A stretch of DNA of 64,000 nucleotides from Acidimicrobiaceae bacterium (GCA_027314705.1 DAHVAJ010000002.1:1-64000); one strand, 5' to 3'; positions 34,885 through 44,835 are shown, counted from the first letter of the stretch. Notes: a model not told the origin generated them from the letters alone. Translations and numbers: made by a program.

Positions 34885-35682
34885 TCAGGAGACGGTGGGT
34901 GACTGGGGGACGGTGACGTCGATGGTGTGGGCCCCCTGCAGCGGGGCGTGGGCGATGATGGCCGCCACGTCCTCGTACTTGGCCGTGAGGTCGGTGTCCG
35001 TGCCGATCTGGACGGTCAGACCCGAGTCGAGGGCCAGGTCGACGGTGCCGTCGGGGGCGACCGTGACCGAGACCACCTGGGCCGCGAACGCCGCGGGCAG
35101 GGTCCGGGCGACCGCCAGCCCGGGACCGGCGGCCGGCGCCAGCGTCGACCCCGTCGGCGCCGGGGGGACCGGTCCGGTGGGTCCGTGCACGATGAGCACC
35201 GGAAGCCCGGGCGCCCGGGCGGCCCCGACGGCCAGGGTGCGCCCCCGGCCGTCCAGCTCCGACCAGCTGCCCGCCGGTCCGGCCATGGTGGCCACCGGGA
35301 CCCGCTCGGTGACGGCGATCGTGACCCCGTCGGGCCAGTGGCGCCGGACCTGGGCGCTGGCGATGAAGGGCAGGGACTCCACCCGGGCGGCCGCCGTCCC
35401 CGGGTCGATGCTGAGCAGGGGCGGATGGTGGGCGAGGCCGGCGGCCGCCTCGATGGCCGACGCCGGGGTGTGCGGGTGGGCGCCGGTGACGGTCACCACC
35501 TGGGCGTCGAACCACGGCGTGTGCAGGAGGGCCACACCCCCGGCGACCAGGGCCGCGGCCCCGAGCACCCCCGCCGTCCGGCGGGCCCGGCGGCGGGCGC
35601 GACCCTGCTCGATCTCGTCCCGCCGCTTCCGGATCCGCGGGTCGATGCCGCCGCCGGGGTCGGCCCCGGCCCTGGGGCTCAT
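34885..35682 (-). CDS. ftsQ: Cell division protein FtsQ (DivIB)
   Basis: This 265-residue single-pass divisome protein has a basic cytoplasmic tail ([18 protein letters not shown]), one helix near 38-55 and an external POTRA domain starting [20 protein letters not shown]. The beta domain carries [19 protein letters not shown], typical of FtsQ. The C-terminal segment [20 protein letters not shown] matches the family end. The ATG overlaps the murB stop as ATGA. Confidence 0.93.
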   Translation of the reverse strand: MSPRAGADPGGGIDPRIRKRRDEIEQGRARRRARRTAGVLGAAALVAGGVALLHTPWFDAQVVTVTGAHPHTPASAIEAAAGLAHHPPLLSIDPGTAAARVESLPFIASAQVRRHWPDGVTIAVTERVPVATMAGPAGSWSELDGRGRTLAVGAARAPGLPVLIVHGPTGPVPPAPTGSTLAPAAGPGLAVARTLPAAFAAQVVSVTVAPDGTVDLALDSGLTVQIGTDTDLTAKYEDVAAIIAHAPLQGAHTIDVTVPQSPTVS

Positions 35683-36611
35683 CCGACCTCGCCCCCGTCG
35701 TCGGCGAACCCGACCATGCGGACCTCGGCCGCCAGCACCACACCGGTGGCGGCGGCCACGTCGGCCCGGATCCGGTCCATGAGGCGCCGGACGTCGTCGG
35801 CCGAGCCGCCGCGGTCGGCCTGGATGAAGTTGGCGTGCTTGGCCGAGACCTCGGCCGACCCCACCCGCAGGCCCTTCAGGCCGCAGGCGTCGATGAGCCG
35901 ACCGGCCGAGTCGCCCGGCGGGTTGGTGAACACCGAGCCGGCGTTGGCCCCACCGGGCTGGTGGTCCCGGCGCCAGCCCACGATCTGGTCGAGGGTGGCC
36001 CGGCCGGCGTCGGGGTCACCGGGGGCCAGGCGGAAGGTGGCCTCGACCACCACGTCGCTGTCGGCCACCGACGTGCGGCGGTAGGCCGGCGCCAGGCGGT
36101 CCGGCCCGGCCTCCTCGACCCGGGCCGCCCGGAGGTCGACCCACCGGTAGCGCTCGAGGGTGGCCGCCGCGTCCGAGCCGTGGCCGCCGGCGTTCATCCG
36201 CACCGCCCCGCCCACCGTCCCCGGCACGCCGACGGCCCACTCGAGACCGGTGAGCCCGGCTGCCACCGTCCGTCGGGCCAGGGTGGGCAGCGAGAGGGCG
36301 GCGCCGGCCCGGGCCGCGGTGCCCTGGAGCTCGAGACCGGCGAAGCCGCCGCCCAGGGTCACGAGGAGCCCGGCGAAGCCGGCGTCGGCCACCAGCAGGT
36401 TCGACCCGTTGCCGAGCACCAGCACGGGAACGTCGAGGTCGTCGAGGGCCCGGGCCACGTCCACCAGGGCGGCCTCGTCGGACGGTTCCACGGCCAGGGC
36501 GGCGGTGCCGCCGACCCGGTAGGTCGTGCGGGCGCCGAGCGGGGCGTCGTGGATCGCCGCGGGGCCGAGCCGGTCGGCCAGGGCGGCGAGGTCGGCGGCC
36601 CGGCCGCTCAC
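35679..36611 (-). CDS. murB: UDP-N-acetylenolpyruvoylglucosamine reductase (MurB)
   Basis: This 310-residue FAD enzyme makes UDP-MurNAc. [15 protein letters not shown] begins the FAD fold. [41 protein letters not shown] and AYRRTSV with catalytic Tyr/Arg follow. The Ser proton donor is in [16 protein letters not shown] and the last Glu in [10 protein letters not shown]. Its GTG start overlaps the murC stop as GTGA. Confidence 0.96.
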   Translation of the reverse strand: MSGRAADLAALADRLGPAAIHDAPLGARTTYRVGGTAALAVEPSDEAALVDVARALDDLDVPVLVLGNGSNLLVADAGFAGLLVTLGGGFAGLELQGTAARAGAALSLPTLARRTVAAGLTGLEWAVGVPGTVGGAVRMNAGGHGSDAAATLERYRWVDLRAARVEEAGPDRLAPAYRRTSVADSDVVVEATFRLAPGDPDAGRATLDQIVGWRRDHQPGGANAGSVFTNPPGDSAGRLIDACGLKGLRVGSAEVSAKHANFIQADRGGSADDVRRLMDRIRADVAAATGVVLAAEVRMVGFADDGGEVG

Positions 36612-38005
36612 GCCCACCCGCCGTCCCCGGCCAGGAGCTCGTCGGGGAGCGAGGTGAGGTCCCCGGCCCCGAGGGTGAGGCAGAGGTCCCCGGGCCGCAG
36701 GAGGGCGGCCACCACTCCGGCCACCTCCCCTCGCCCGGGCACGTAGGCCACCTCCCGGTCGGGACGGGCGGCGGCCACGGCCTCGGCCACCACGCGCCCA
36801 GTGACGCCGGGGACCGGCGCCTCCCCGGCCCCGTAGACGTCGGTCACCACCACGACGTCGGCCTCGTCGAAGGCACCGCCGAACGCCGCCCCCACGGCCT
36901 CGGTGCGCGAGTACCGGTGGGGTTGGAAGACGGCCACCACCCGGTCCCACGCGCCGGTGCGGGCCGCGGCCAGGGCCGCCTCGACCTCGGTGGGCAGGTG
37001 CGCGTAGTCGTCCACGAAGGTGACGCCGTCGCGCTCGCCGCGGAACTCGAAGCGGCGGGCCACCCCCCCGAAGCGGGCCAGGGCCCGCCGGGCGGCGTCG
37101 ACCGGGGCCCCGGCCGCCACCGCGGCCACGGTGGCCACCGCGGCGTTGCGGGCGTTGTGCAGCCCGGGCACGGAGACCACCAGCCGCGCCCACCGGTCTC
37201 CGCCCGGGCCCGACAGGTCGAACGCCACCGAGCTGCGGTCGGTGGCCACCGCCGTCATCCGGTGGGTGCACCCCTCCCCGGTGCCGACCCCGTCGGCCCC
37301 GGCCGCCCGGCCGAGGGCCGCCCCCTCGGGGTCGTCGCCGCCCACCACGCGTCGCCCGGAGGCGGCCCCCAGGAACTCGGTGAAGGCGGCCCGCACGGCC
37401 GCGAACGACCCGTAGTGGTCGAGGTGGTCCGGCTCGACGTTGGTGACCACGGCCACCTCGGGCGCGAGGTGGAGGAAGGTGCCGTCGCTCTCGTCGGCCT
37501 CGACGACGAGCCACTCGCCCTCGTCCCACACGGCGTTGGTCCCGATCTCGTTGACGTCGCCGCCGATGAGGAACGAGGGGCGCAGGCCGGCCTCGACCAG
37601 CACCAGCGCCAGCATCGAGGCGGTGGTGGTCTTACCGTGGGTCCCGGCCACGGCCAGGCAACGGCGGCGGGCGGCCACGGCCGCCAGGGTCTCGGCCCGG
37701 GTGAGCACCGGGATGCCGGCCGCCACCGCCGCCACCACCTCGGGGTTGTCCGGTGCCACCGCGCTGGAACGGGTCACGAGGTCGGCCCCGTCGACGTGTG
37801 CCGGGTCGTGGCCGACCGACACGACGATCCCGGCCGCGGCCAGCCGCTCGGTCACCGGCGAGGCCCGCAGGTCGCTGCCGGTGACGGTGTGGCCCATGGC
37901 CCGCAGCACGGTGGCGATGGCGCTCATGCCCGCCCCCCCGATGCCCACCACGTGCACCCGCCGGGGGCGGTCCGGATCGAGGTCGGCGGGCCCGGCGACG
38001 GTCAC
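36608..38005 (-). CDS. murC: UDP-N-acetylmuramate-L-alanine ligase (MurC)
   Basis: This 465-residue Mur ligase adds the first L-Ala. The N-terminal domain has RVHVVGIGGAGMSAIATVL. The ATP loop is VAGTHGKTTTASMLALV near 120. VEADESDGTFL and NVEPDHLDHYG carry further Mur-ligase residues, and VDDYAHLPTEVEAAL and FQPHRYSRT belong to the C-terminal domain. GTG start overlaps murG as GTGA. Confidence 0.97.
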   Translation of the reverse strand: MTVAGPADLDPDRPRRVHVVGIGGAGMSAIATVLRAMGHTVTGSDLRASPVTERLAAAGIVVSVGHDPAHVDGADLVTRSSAVAPDNPEVVAAVAAGIPVLTRAETLAAVAARRRCLAVAGTHGKTTTASMLALVLVEAGLRPSFLIGGDVNEIGTNAVWDEGEWLVVEADESDGTFLHLAPEVAVVTNVEPDHLDHYGSFAAVRAAFTEFLGAASGRRVVGGDDPEGAALGRAAGADGVGTGEGCTHRMTAVATDRSSVAFDLSGPGGDRWARLVVSVPGLHNARNAAVATVAAVAAGAPVDAARRALARFGGVARRFEFRGERDGVTFVDDYAHLPTEVEAALAAARTGAWDRVVAVFQPHRYSRTEAVGAAFGGAFDEADVVVVTDVYGAGEAPVPGVTGRVVAEAVAAARPDREVAYVPGRGEVAGVVAALLRPGDLCLTLGAGDLTSLPDELLAGDGGWA

Positions 38006-39156
38006 GCCCGCCCCCGGGCCGGTGCGGCGTGGGCCTCGACCACCCGCGCCCCGGCCGCGGCCGCATCCCGTCGGCCCAGACCGGCGGCCCGGGCCCCCAT
38101 GGCCGCCAGGGACGCCGGATCGGCCAGCAGGCCGTCGAGCACCCCGGCCAGGCCGGCGGCCGTGCACGCCTCGTCGGCCAGGAGGACGGCTGCCCCCTGG
38201 CCCCCGAGCACCCGGGCGTTGGCCGTCTGGTGGTCGCCGGGGGCACCCGGCAGGGGCACGAGCACGGCCGGGACGCCGGCGGCGGCTAGCTCGGCCACGG
38301 TCATGGCCCCCGCCCGGCACACCACGACGTCGCAGGCGGCGTAGACCGCGTCCATCCGGTCCTCGTAGGGGACACGCACCACGGCGAGGCCGGAGGCACC
38401 GTCCTCCGGCGGACGGGGCCCGGCGTCCCCGTAGGCCGCCCAGTCGCGCCGTCCGACGATGTGGAACAGGGCCAGGTCCCGGCGGTGGCGCCACACCGTG
38501 GCCAGGCCGTCGACGGCCTGGTTGATGCGGCGGGCACCGAGCGAGCCGCCGAAGGCGGCCACCACCCTGCGGTCCTCGGGCAGCCCCAGACGCCCCCGGG
38601 CCTCGCGACGCGCCGCGACGCTGTGCTCGACGGCGGCGATGGCCGGCCGCACCGGGGTGCCGGTGACCACGGCCCGGGGCAGGGGCGTGCCCTCCCAGGC
38701 CACGGCGGCCGCCCGGGCGAACCGCCCGAGGAGGCGGTTGGCCGCACCGGGCACGGCGTCGATGTTGATCAGGACCAGCGGGACCCGGCGGACGACGGCG
38801 GCCACCCCGGCGGCCAGACTGGCGTAGCCGCCGACGGCCACCACCACCCGGGGTCGTCGCCGGCCCACCAGGCCGACGGCCCGCACCGCGGCCACCAGGA
38901 GCTCGGCGCAGGCCACGGCGTTGCCCACCAGGTGCCGGGGGGCCACGCTCCGGACGATCCCGCGGCCGGGCAGAAGGGTCACGGGGAAGCCGGTCCCCTC
39001 GAGGGCGGCGGCGTCCTGGCCGCGGGTCGAGCCGACGAACTCGATCTCGGCCCGGTCGTGGCCGGCCGCCACCAGGGCCTCGGCGACGGCCAACGCGGGC
39101 TGGAGGTGTCCCGCCGTTCCTCCGCCCGCCACCAGCGCGAAGCGCTGTGCGGTCAC
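38002..39156 (-). CDS. murG: Lipid II synthase glycosyltransferase (MurG)
   Basis: This 384-residue GT28 enzyme transfers GlcNAc to lipid I at the inner face of the membrane. AGGGTAGHLQPALAVAEAL is the first G-loop. VVAVGGYASLAAGVAAV and AAFGGSLGARRINQAV are the next signature loops. The UDP-GlcNAc site has CRAGAMTVAELAAAGVPAVL and LPGAPGDHQTANARVL. The GTG overlaps the ftsW stop as GTGA. Confidence 0.97.
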   Translation of the reverse strand: MTAQRFALVAGGGTAGHLQPALAVAEALVAAGHDRAEIEFVGSTRGQDAAALEGTGFPVTLLPGRGIVRSVAPRHLVGNAVACAELLVAAVRAVGLVGRRRPRVVVAVGGYASLAAGVAAVVRRVPLVLINIDAVPGAANRLLGRFARAAAVAWEGTPLPRAVVTGTPVRPAIAAVEHSVAARREARGRLGLPEDRRVVAAFGGSLGARRINQAVDGLATVWRHRRDLALFHIVGRRDWAAYGDAGPRPPEDGASGLAVVRVPYEDRMDAVYAACDVVVCRAGAMTVAELAAAGVPAVLVPLPGAPGDHQTANARVLGGQGAAVLLADEACTAAGLAGVLDGLLADPASLAAMGARAAGLGRRDAAAAGARVVEAHAAPARGRA

Positions 39157-40346
39157 GTCCGGGCGAGGCGGCGCCGGGCGGACGGGGCGCGCCGCGGGAG
39201 GCGCTCCTGGGCGGCGATGTTGAGCAGGATCCCGACGGCGGCCATGGAGATCACGAGCGACGACCCGCCGAAGGAGATGAACGGCAGGGGGATGCCGGTG
39301 ACGGGGAGGACCCCGATCACCGCGCCGACGTTGATGACGGCCTGGGTGGTGATCCAGGTGGTCACGCCCACGGCCAGGAGACCCCCGAAGCGGTCGGGTG
39401 CCCGGGTGGCGGCACGCAGCCCGTACCAGGCCAGGGCGAAGAAGAGGGCGAGGATGCACACGGCCCCGATCATGCCGAGCTCCTCCCCCACCACCGAGAA
39501 GATGAAGTCGGTGTAGGCGTTGGGCAGGGTCCCCCACTTCTCGCGCCCGCCGCCCAGTCCGAGGCCGAACAGGTGTCCCGAGCCCAGCCCGATCAGTGAC
39601 TGCCAGACCTGGTAGCCCGAGCCGGCCTGATGGGCGCCGGGGTTGAGGAAGGACAGGATGCGCTCCCGGCGGTAGGGGTCGATGACCCCGACGACGAGGG
39701 CGAGGGCGGCGAAGACTCCGAGCACCTTGCCGATGGGGGCCATGGGGACGCCACCCATGAACAGGATGCCGAAGGCGATGCAGCACAGCACGAGGGCGGT
39801 GCCCATGTCGGGCTGCTTCAGGATGAGGGCGGCGGCGATGCCGAGGACGGCCAGGACCGGGGCGATCACCCGCTTGGGCTCGTCCATCCGGTCGCCGCGC
39901 CGGGTCACGAGATCGGCGGCGAAGACGGCCAGGGCCAGCTTCATGAGTTCCGAGGGCTGGATGCGGAGGAAGCCGATGCCGATCCAACGCGCCGATCCGG
40001 CCGTGGTCGGGGCCAACGAGGGGGCCACCTTGGCGGCCACCGGGACGGCCACCAGGAGGGCCAGGCTGCCGAGGACGAGCGGGCCCCGCAGCGCACGCCA
40101 CCGGCGGTAGTCGATCCGGGCGCAGAGCACGAGGGCGCACGCCCCGACGGCCATCCACATCGCCTGGCGGATGAGGATCGTCCACGGCGAGTGGTAGATG
40201 CCGAGCGAGATGACCGGCGACGCCGACCCGACCATGACGAGGCCGGCGGCGCACAGCACGGACACCAGGACGGCGATGGCCGGCGCCGTGGGCAGGGCCG
40301 CCAGGCGGCCGAGCGGCGATGTCCGGGCCGCGGGGCGCTCAGCCAC
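39153..40346 (-). CDS. ftsW: Septal peptidoglycan glycosyltransferase FtsW
   Basis: This 397-residue SEDS protein polymerises septal glycan with FtsI. About ten membrane helices are visible. Signatures include SARWIGIGFLRIQPSELMKL, LILKQPDMGTALVL with the catalytic Asp, GSGYQVWQSLIGLGSGHLFG, FIFSVVGEELG and GIPLPFISFGGSSLV. I chose the GTG at 40346 because GGAGG lies about 8 bases upstream; a GTG at 40367 would add seven residues. murD, often just upstream, is not there. Confidence 0.95.
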   Translation of the reverse strand: MAERPAARTSPLGRLAALPTAPAIAVLVSVLCAAGLVMVGSASPVISLGIYHSPWTILIRQAMWMAVGACALVLCARIDYRRWRALRGPLVLGSLALLVAVPVAAKVAPSLAPTTAGSARWIGIGFLRIQPSELMKLALAVFAADLVTRRGDRMDEPKRVIAPVLAVLGIAAALILKQPDMGTALVLCCIAFGILFMGGVPMAPIGKVLGVFAALALVVGVIDPYRRERILSFLNPGAHQAGSGYQVWQSLIGLGSGHLFGLGLGGGREKWGTLPNAYTDFIFSVVGEELGMIGAVCILALFFALAWYGLRAATRAPDRFGGLLAVGVTTWITTQAVINVGAVIGVLPVTGIPLPFISFGGSSLVISMAAVGILLNIAAQERLPRRAPSARRRLART

Positions 40347-40430
40347 GGCCTGCCTCCGGCCGGGCACGGGGACCGTCGGACCGGTCGGCCCCGCGCGCCG
40401 GATCTCCCCGCTGCATGCCCCCAGCCTCCC

Positions 40431-40465
40431 CCACCACGGCCCCCAGGTGGTGGAACCCCCTGGGG
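40431..40465 (-). promoter_or_regulatory. Two interleaved stem sequences before ftsW
   Basis: CCACCAC (40431-40437) can pair with GTGGTGG (40447-40453), and CCCCAGG (40441-40447) with CCTGGGG (40459-40465). One arm of each lies in the loop of the other, so they are alternative hairpins or a tight H-type pseudoknot in the mraY-ftsW gap. Confidence 0.35.
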
Positions 40466-40478
40466 CCGGCGGCCGCCC

Positions 40479-41510
40479 TCACAGCGCCCCCACCGACAGG
40501 AAGTCGCCGTAGAAGATGCCGAGGCCGAGGGCGGCGAAGAGCCCGGCCAGGATCCAGAAGCGGACGATGACCGTGGTCTCCGGCCAGTCCATGAGCTCGA
40601 AGTGGTGGTGGAGCGGGGCCATCTTGAACACCCGCCGGTGGAAGAGCCGGTAGCTCACCACCTGGATCACCACCGAGAGGGTCTCGATCACGAAGAGCCC
40701 GCCGATGACCACCAGCAGCAGGTCGAGGTTCATGAGCAGGCACAGACCGGCCAGGCCGGACCCGATGGCCAGCGACCCGGTGTCCCCCATGAAGATGCGC
40801 GCCGGGGCGGCGTTCCACCACAGGAACCCGAGACAGGCCCCGGCCAGGGCCACCGCGGCCAGGGCCAGGTCCAGGGCGTCGGCCACGTGGTAGATGGCGA
40901 AGTGCCGGTACTGCCAGTACCCGATGATGGCCAGGCAGGCGAAGCAGAAGGTGGAGGACCCGGCGGCCAGCCCGTCCAGCCCGTCGGTCAGGTTCACGGC
41001 GTTGGCCGAGCCGGCGATGATGAGGGTGGCCCACACGACCCACGCGGCGGTCCCCATGTGGAGCCCGACCGAGTCGTAGCGCGTGAACGAGAGGGTCGTC
41101 GACGCGTGGGCCCAGTAGACGCCCAGCAACGAAAAGGTCAGTCCCAGGGCGATCTGGGCGCCGAACTTGGTCCGCTTGTTGAGTCCGAGGCTGCGACGGT
41201 GCCGGACCTTGATCCAGTCGTCGGCGAACCCGATGACGGCGGCCCCGGCGATGGCCAGCAGGACCAGGGCGCCCGAGCGGGAGAAGGTGACGCCCGGAAC
41301 GCCGTGGGCCACGAGGTACCCGCCCACGACGGCGGCCACGATGCAGATCCCGCCCATGGTCGGCGTGCCTGCCTTGGCGATGTGCACCCGGGGCCCGTCC
41401 TCGCGGATGTGCTGGCCGATGTTGTGGCGCAGCAGCCAGCGGATGAGGACGGGGGTCGACAGGACGGCCACCCACAGGGCGATGCCCCCGGAGGTCATGA
41501 GCGAGATCAC
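40479..41510 (-). CDS. mraY: Phospho-MurNAc-pentapeptide translocase (MraY)
   Basis: This 343-residue membrane enzyme forms lipid I from undecaprenyl phosphate. About ten helices are seen. GTPTMGGICIV, FADDWIKVRHRRSLGLNKR with the Asp pair, NAVNLTDGLDGLAAG, the metal Asp in IFMGDTGSLAIG, and the PLHHHFE motif near the end are diagnostic. The ATG overlaps the murE stop as ATGA, leaving no room for murF. Confidence 0.97.
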   Translation of the reverse strand: MISLMTSGGIALWVAVLSTPVLIRWLLRHNIGQHIREDGPRVHIAKAGTPTMGGICIVAAVVGGYLVAHGVPGVTFSRSGALVLLAIAGAAVIGFADDWIKVRHRRSLGLNKRTKFGAQIALGLTFSLLGVYWAHASTTLSFTRYDSVGLHMGTAAWVVWATLIIAGSANAVNLTDGLDGLAAGSSTFCFACLAIIGYWQYRHFAIYHVADALDLALAAVALAGACLGFLWWNAAPARIFMGDTGSLAIGSGLAGLCLLMNLDLLLVVIGGLFVIETLSVVIQVVSYRLFHRRVFKMAPLHHHFELMDWPETTVIVRFWILAGLFAALGLGIFYGDFLSVGAL

Positions 41511-42922
41511 GCCGGGCCGCCACCGAACCGCTCGGCCAGGGCGGCCGCAGCCTCCTGCCGGTCGTCGAAGGGAACGGCGCGCCCGGCCACCGTCTGGGTC
41601 GTCTCGTGCCCCTTGCCCGCCACCAGGACGAGGTCACCGGGTTCGGCCCGCGCCACGGCCGCCCGGATGGCCGCCGCCCGGTCCGGCTCCACCACGGGCA
41701 CCGTGCCCGGGGCCAACCCGGCCACCACGGCGGCGATGATGGCGCCCGGCTCCTCCGAGCGCGGGTTGTCCGAGGTGAGCACGACCAGGTCGGCCAGGAG
41801 GGAGGCGACCCGGCCCATCTCCGGGCGCTTGCCGGCGTCGCGGTCCCCGCCGCACCCGAAGACGCACAGCACCCGTCCCTCACCGGCCAGGGACCGACAG
41901 GCCCGGAGCGCCACCTCGAGGCCGCCCGGGGTGTGGGCGTAGTCGACCACCACGGCCACCGGCGCCCCGGGCCCGACCACCTCCATGCGGCCGGGCACCG
42001 GCGCGGCCGCGGCCAGGCCGGCCGCCACCCTGTCCTCGGCCACCCCGAGCGCCACGGCCACGGCCGCGGCCACCAGGGCGTTGTCCACGTTGAACCGCCC
42101 CGTCAGGGGCAGGGTGACCCGGTGCCCCCGCCACCCGAACCGGGTCGTCCCCACGGCGAGCTCCACGTCGCTGGCCTCGTCCCGGCGGACCCGGACCACT
42201 CGGTCGTCGGCGAGGGAGGCGGCCAACCGGGCCCCCCAGGGATCGTCCACGAAGACGACGGCCCGGGCACAGCGGTCCGGGGTGAAGAGCGACGCCTTGG
42301 CGGCGAAGTACGCCTCCATGCCCCCGTGGTGGTCGAGGTGGTCGCGGCTCAGGTTGGTGAAGGCGGCCACATCGAAGCGGATGCCGTCCACCCGGTGCTC
42401 GGTGAGGGCGTGGGAGGAGACCTCCAGGACGGCCGCCACGCAGCCGTCGTGCGCCAGTCCGGCCAGGGTGCGCTGGAGGTCCGGGGCCTCGGGGGTGGTC
42501 CGGACCCCGGCCAGGGTGCCGAGCGCTCCCGTGCGGCGGCCGTCGGTCTCGAGGACCGACCGCACCAGCTGGGAGACGGTCGTCTTGCCGTTGGTGCCGG
42601 TGACCCCGACGGTGGTGAGTTGTCGGGCCGGGTGCCCGTAGAAGGCGGTGGCCACCCGGGCCATGGCCGGCCGCACACCCCCGATGGGCACCCGGACCTG
42701 GGTCACGGCGAGGTCGAGGAAGTGCTCGCAGAGCAGCGAGGTCGCGCCGCGGGCCACGGCCTCGGCGGCGTGGAGGTGTCCGTCGGTGCGGCGGCCGGGC
42801 ACGCAGCAGAACAGTGCGCCGGGCGATGCCCGGCGGCTGTCGAACTCCACGGTCCGGACCTCCGTGGCCGTCGGGTCCCCGCGGGTGCCGGTCACCTCCA
42901 CCTCGCCGAGGAGGTCGCTCAT
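41507..42922 (-). CDS. murE: UDP-MurNAc-Ala-Glu diaminopimelate ligase (MurE)
   Basis: This 471-residue Mur ligase adds the third peptide residue. FDSRRASPGALFCCVPG binds the nucleotide. The ATP loop is VTGTNGKTTVSQLVRS near 110. LEVSSHALTEHRVDG, NLSRDHLDHHG and VDYAHTPGGLEVAL follow. SDNPRSEEP contains the DNPR motif that marks meso-DAP-adding MurE rather than Lys-adding forms, matching the dap operon here. No strong ribosome site; 68 bases separate it from ftsI. Confidence 0.96.
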   Translation of the reverse strand: MSDLLGEVEVTGTRGDPTATEVRTVEFDSRRASPGALFCCVPGRRTDGHLHAAEAVARGATSLLCEHFLDLAVTQVRVPIGGVRPAMARVATAFYGHPARQLTTVGVTGTNGKTTVSQLVRSVLETDGRRTGALGTLAGVRTTPEAPDLQRTLAGLAHDGCVAAVLEVSSHALTEHRVDGIRFDVAAFTNLSRDHLDHHGGMEAYFAAKASLFTPDRCARAVVFVDDPWGARLAASLADDRVVRVRRDEASDVELAVGTTRFGWRGHRVTLPLTGRFNVDNALVAAAVAVALGVAEDRVAAGLAAAAPVPGRMEVVGPGAPVAVVVDYAHTPGGLEVALRACRSLAGEGRVLCVFGCGGDRDAGKRPEMGRVASLLADLVVLTSDNPRSEEPGAIIAAVVAGLAPGTVPVVEPDRAAAIRAAVARAEPGDLVLVAGKGHETTQTVAGRAVPFDDRQEAAAALAERFGGGPA

Positions 42923-42990
42923 CACGACCACGGGGCGTTCCGAGGGGTGCGGGGGCGTGGGGAGGGCGGGCGGTACGTCGCCCCGGCCAC

Positions 42991-44835
42991 CTACGGCCCC
43001 TCCGTCACCGCGCCGGGTGGCACGGTGACGCTGCCCGTGCCGCCCACCGCCGTGCTCGAGGCGGAGGTGACGGCGGCGGCCGTGGTGGGGATGCCGTAAT
43101 GGTGGAGTGCGTAGGCCATGATCTTGGAGAACACCGGTGCAGCGACCGCACCACCGTAGATCGGCGTGGGATGGTCCAGGACCACGATGGCCGAGAGCAC
43201 CGGGTGCTGGGCCGGGGCGAACCCGGCGAAGGTCCCGTAGAACGCGCCCGGGATGTAGCCGAGGTGGTTGGGGTTGGGGATCTGGGCGGTGCCTGTCTTG
43301 CCCGCCACCGTATAGCCGTCGATGGCCGCCGAGGTGCCGGTGCCGCCGGTCACGACGGCCTCGAACATGGTGGTCAGCTCGGCGTCGATGGACGGGGCGA
43401 TGACCCGTCGGGTCGACGACGGCGGCGCGGCGGTGACACCGCCGGAGCCGTCGACGTACCCCCGGACCAGGCGCGGAGCCACGAACACCCCGCCGTTGGC
43501 CACGGCGTTGTAGGCGTCGAGCACCTGCTGGGCGGTCACGGCGTCGTCCTGGCCGATGGGCGTCGAACCGATGGACGTCTGCGTCCACTGGGCCGGGCCG
43601 GGCACGAGTCCCTGGGACTCCCCCGGGAAGCCCAGCCCGGTGGGATGGCCGAAGCCGAGCAGCGAGATCTGGTTGAGGAGCCGGGTCTCACCGAGTCCCT
43701 GGGTGATCTCGATGGTCCCGATGTTCGACGACTGGGCCAGGATCTGGGTGGCCGTGAGCTGCTCGGTCCCGTGGGCCTCGGCGTCGTGGAAGACGTACTG
43801 GCCCATGGGCAGCGACCCGGGGATGGTGAAGGGCTGCTCGGGCGAGATCAGGCCGTCGGTCAGGGCGGCCGAGAACGTCACCAGCTTGAAGACGGAGCCG
43901 GGCTCGTAGACCTGGGTCACGGCGGAGTTGCTGGGCGCCTCCTGCACGCCGGCCGGCAGCGTGTCCGAGGAGGCCAGGAGGGTCGGTCCCGAGGTGGTCG
44001 CCGGGGCCGGCGCGGGGCTGGCGGCGGAGGCCCCCCCCGGGGTGGTCGGGGTGGCGGACAGGTTGGCCATGGCCAGGATGTCCCCCGACTTCACGTCCAT
44101 CACCACCGCCGTGCCGCCCTGGGCGTGGGAGGCCACGACCTCGGCGGCGAGGGCCTGCTCGGCCACGTACTGGATCGACTCGTCGATGGTGAGCTCGAGA
44201 CCGGTGCCGGGGTGGGCCGCCGTCGTGCGGTTGCCGCTCGGGAGGGCGACGCCGCCGGGCGACTGGAGCAGGTCCTCGGTCCCGGCCGTGCCGGCCAGGA
44301 GTTGCTGGTACTGGTACTCGAGGCCCGAGTTGCCGCTGCCGTTCCAGGCCACCGTGCCCACCACGGGCTGGGCCAGGCGTCCCACCGGTACGACCCGCTG
44401 GGACTCGGGGATGAGGTTGATGCCGGGCAGCCGGAGCTTGGTGATGGCCGCGGCGACCGGATCGGCCACCCGGTGGGCCAGGTAGACGAAGCCGGAATGC
44501 TCGGTCAGCTGGGCCCGCAGCGTGGCCGTCGGCACCCCGAGCAGTGGCGAGAGGGCGTCGGCGATGGGCGCCGGGCGGGTGATGAGCATCGGGTCGGCCA
44601 CCACCGTCTGGCGGGTCACCGTCTCGGCCAGCACCTCGCCGTTGCGATCGTAGATCCCGCCGCGCAGGGCCGGGATCGACACGGTCTGGGTGAGCTGGGC
44701 CGTCGAGAGGGCGGCGTAGTGCTGGTGGCTGAACTCCTGGACCCCGACGAGCCGGCCGACGAGCAGGACGAAGGCGACCACGAGGAACAGCCGGACGGCG
44801 CGGGCGCGCCGGTTGAGCAGGACGACGGGGCTCAC
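42991..44835 (-). CDS. ftsI: Septal transpeptidase FtsI (class B penicillin-binding protein)
   Basis: This 614-residue divisome PBP crosslinks septal peptidoglycan. A basic tail and one membrane helix (about 10-30) are followed by the dimerisation domain with RGGIYDRNGEVLAE. The transpeptidase domain has SxxK in EPGSVFKLV, SxN in AQSSNIGTI and KTG in VAGKTGTAQIP. Between AMANL and the SxxK region lies a roughly 30-residue Pro/Ala/Ser insertion (ASPAPAPATTSG). There is no PASTA domain. The GTG overlaps ftsL as GTGA. Confidence 0.95.
   Translation of the reverse strand: MSPVVLLNRRARAVRLFLVVAFVLLVGRLVGVQEFSHQHYAALSTAQLTQTVSIPALRGGIYDRNGEVLAETVTRQTVVADPMLITRPAPIADALSPLLGVPTATLRAQLTEHSGFVYLAHRVADPVAAAITKLRLPGINLIPESQRVVPVGRLAQPVVGTVAWNGSGNSGLEYQYQQLLAGTAGTEDLLQSPGGVALPSGNRTTAAHPGTGLELTIDESIQYVAEQALAAEVVASHAQGGTAVVMDVKSGDILAMANLSATPTTPGGASAASPAPAPATTSGPTLLASSDTLPAGVQEAPSNSAVTQVYEPGSVFKLVTFSAALTDGLISPEQPFTIPGSLPMGQYVFHDAEAHGTEQLTATQILAQSSNIGTIEITQGLGETRLLNQISLLGFGHPTGLGFPGESQGLVPGPAQWTQTSIGSTPIGQDDAVTAQQVLDAYNAVANGGVFVAPRLVRGYVDGSGGVTAAPPSSTRRVIAPSIDAELTTMFEAVVTGGTGTSAAIDGYTVAGKTGTAQIPNPNHLGYIPGAFYGTFAGFAPAQHPVLSAIVVLDHPTPIYGGAVAAPVFSKIMAYALHHYGIPTTAAAVTSASSTAVGGTGSVTVPPGAVTEGP

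Noticed and set aside
40347-40478. Possible murD remnant between mraY and ftsW
   Set aside because: In these 132 bases I see no Mur-ligase motif in any frame, only the stem sequences and the ftsW ribosome site.
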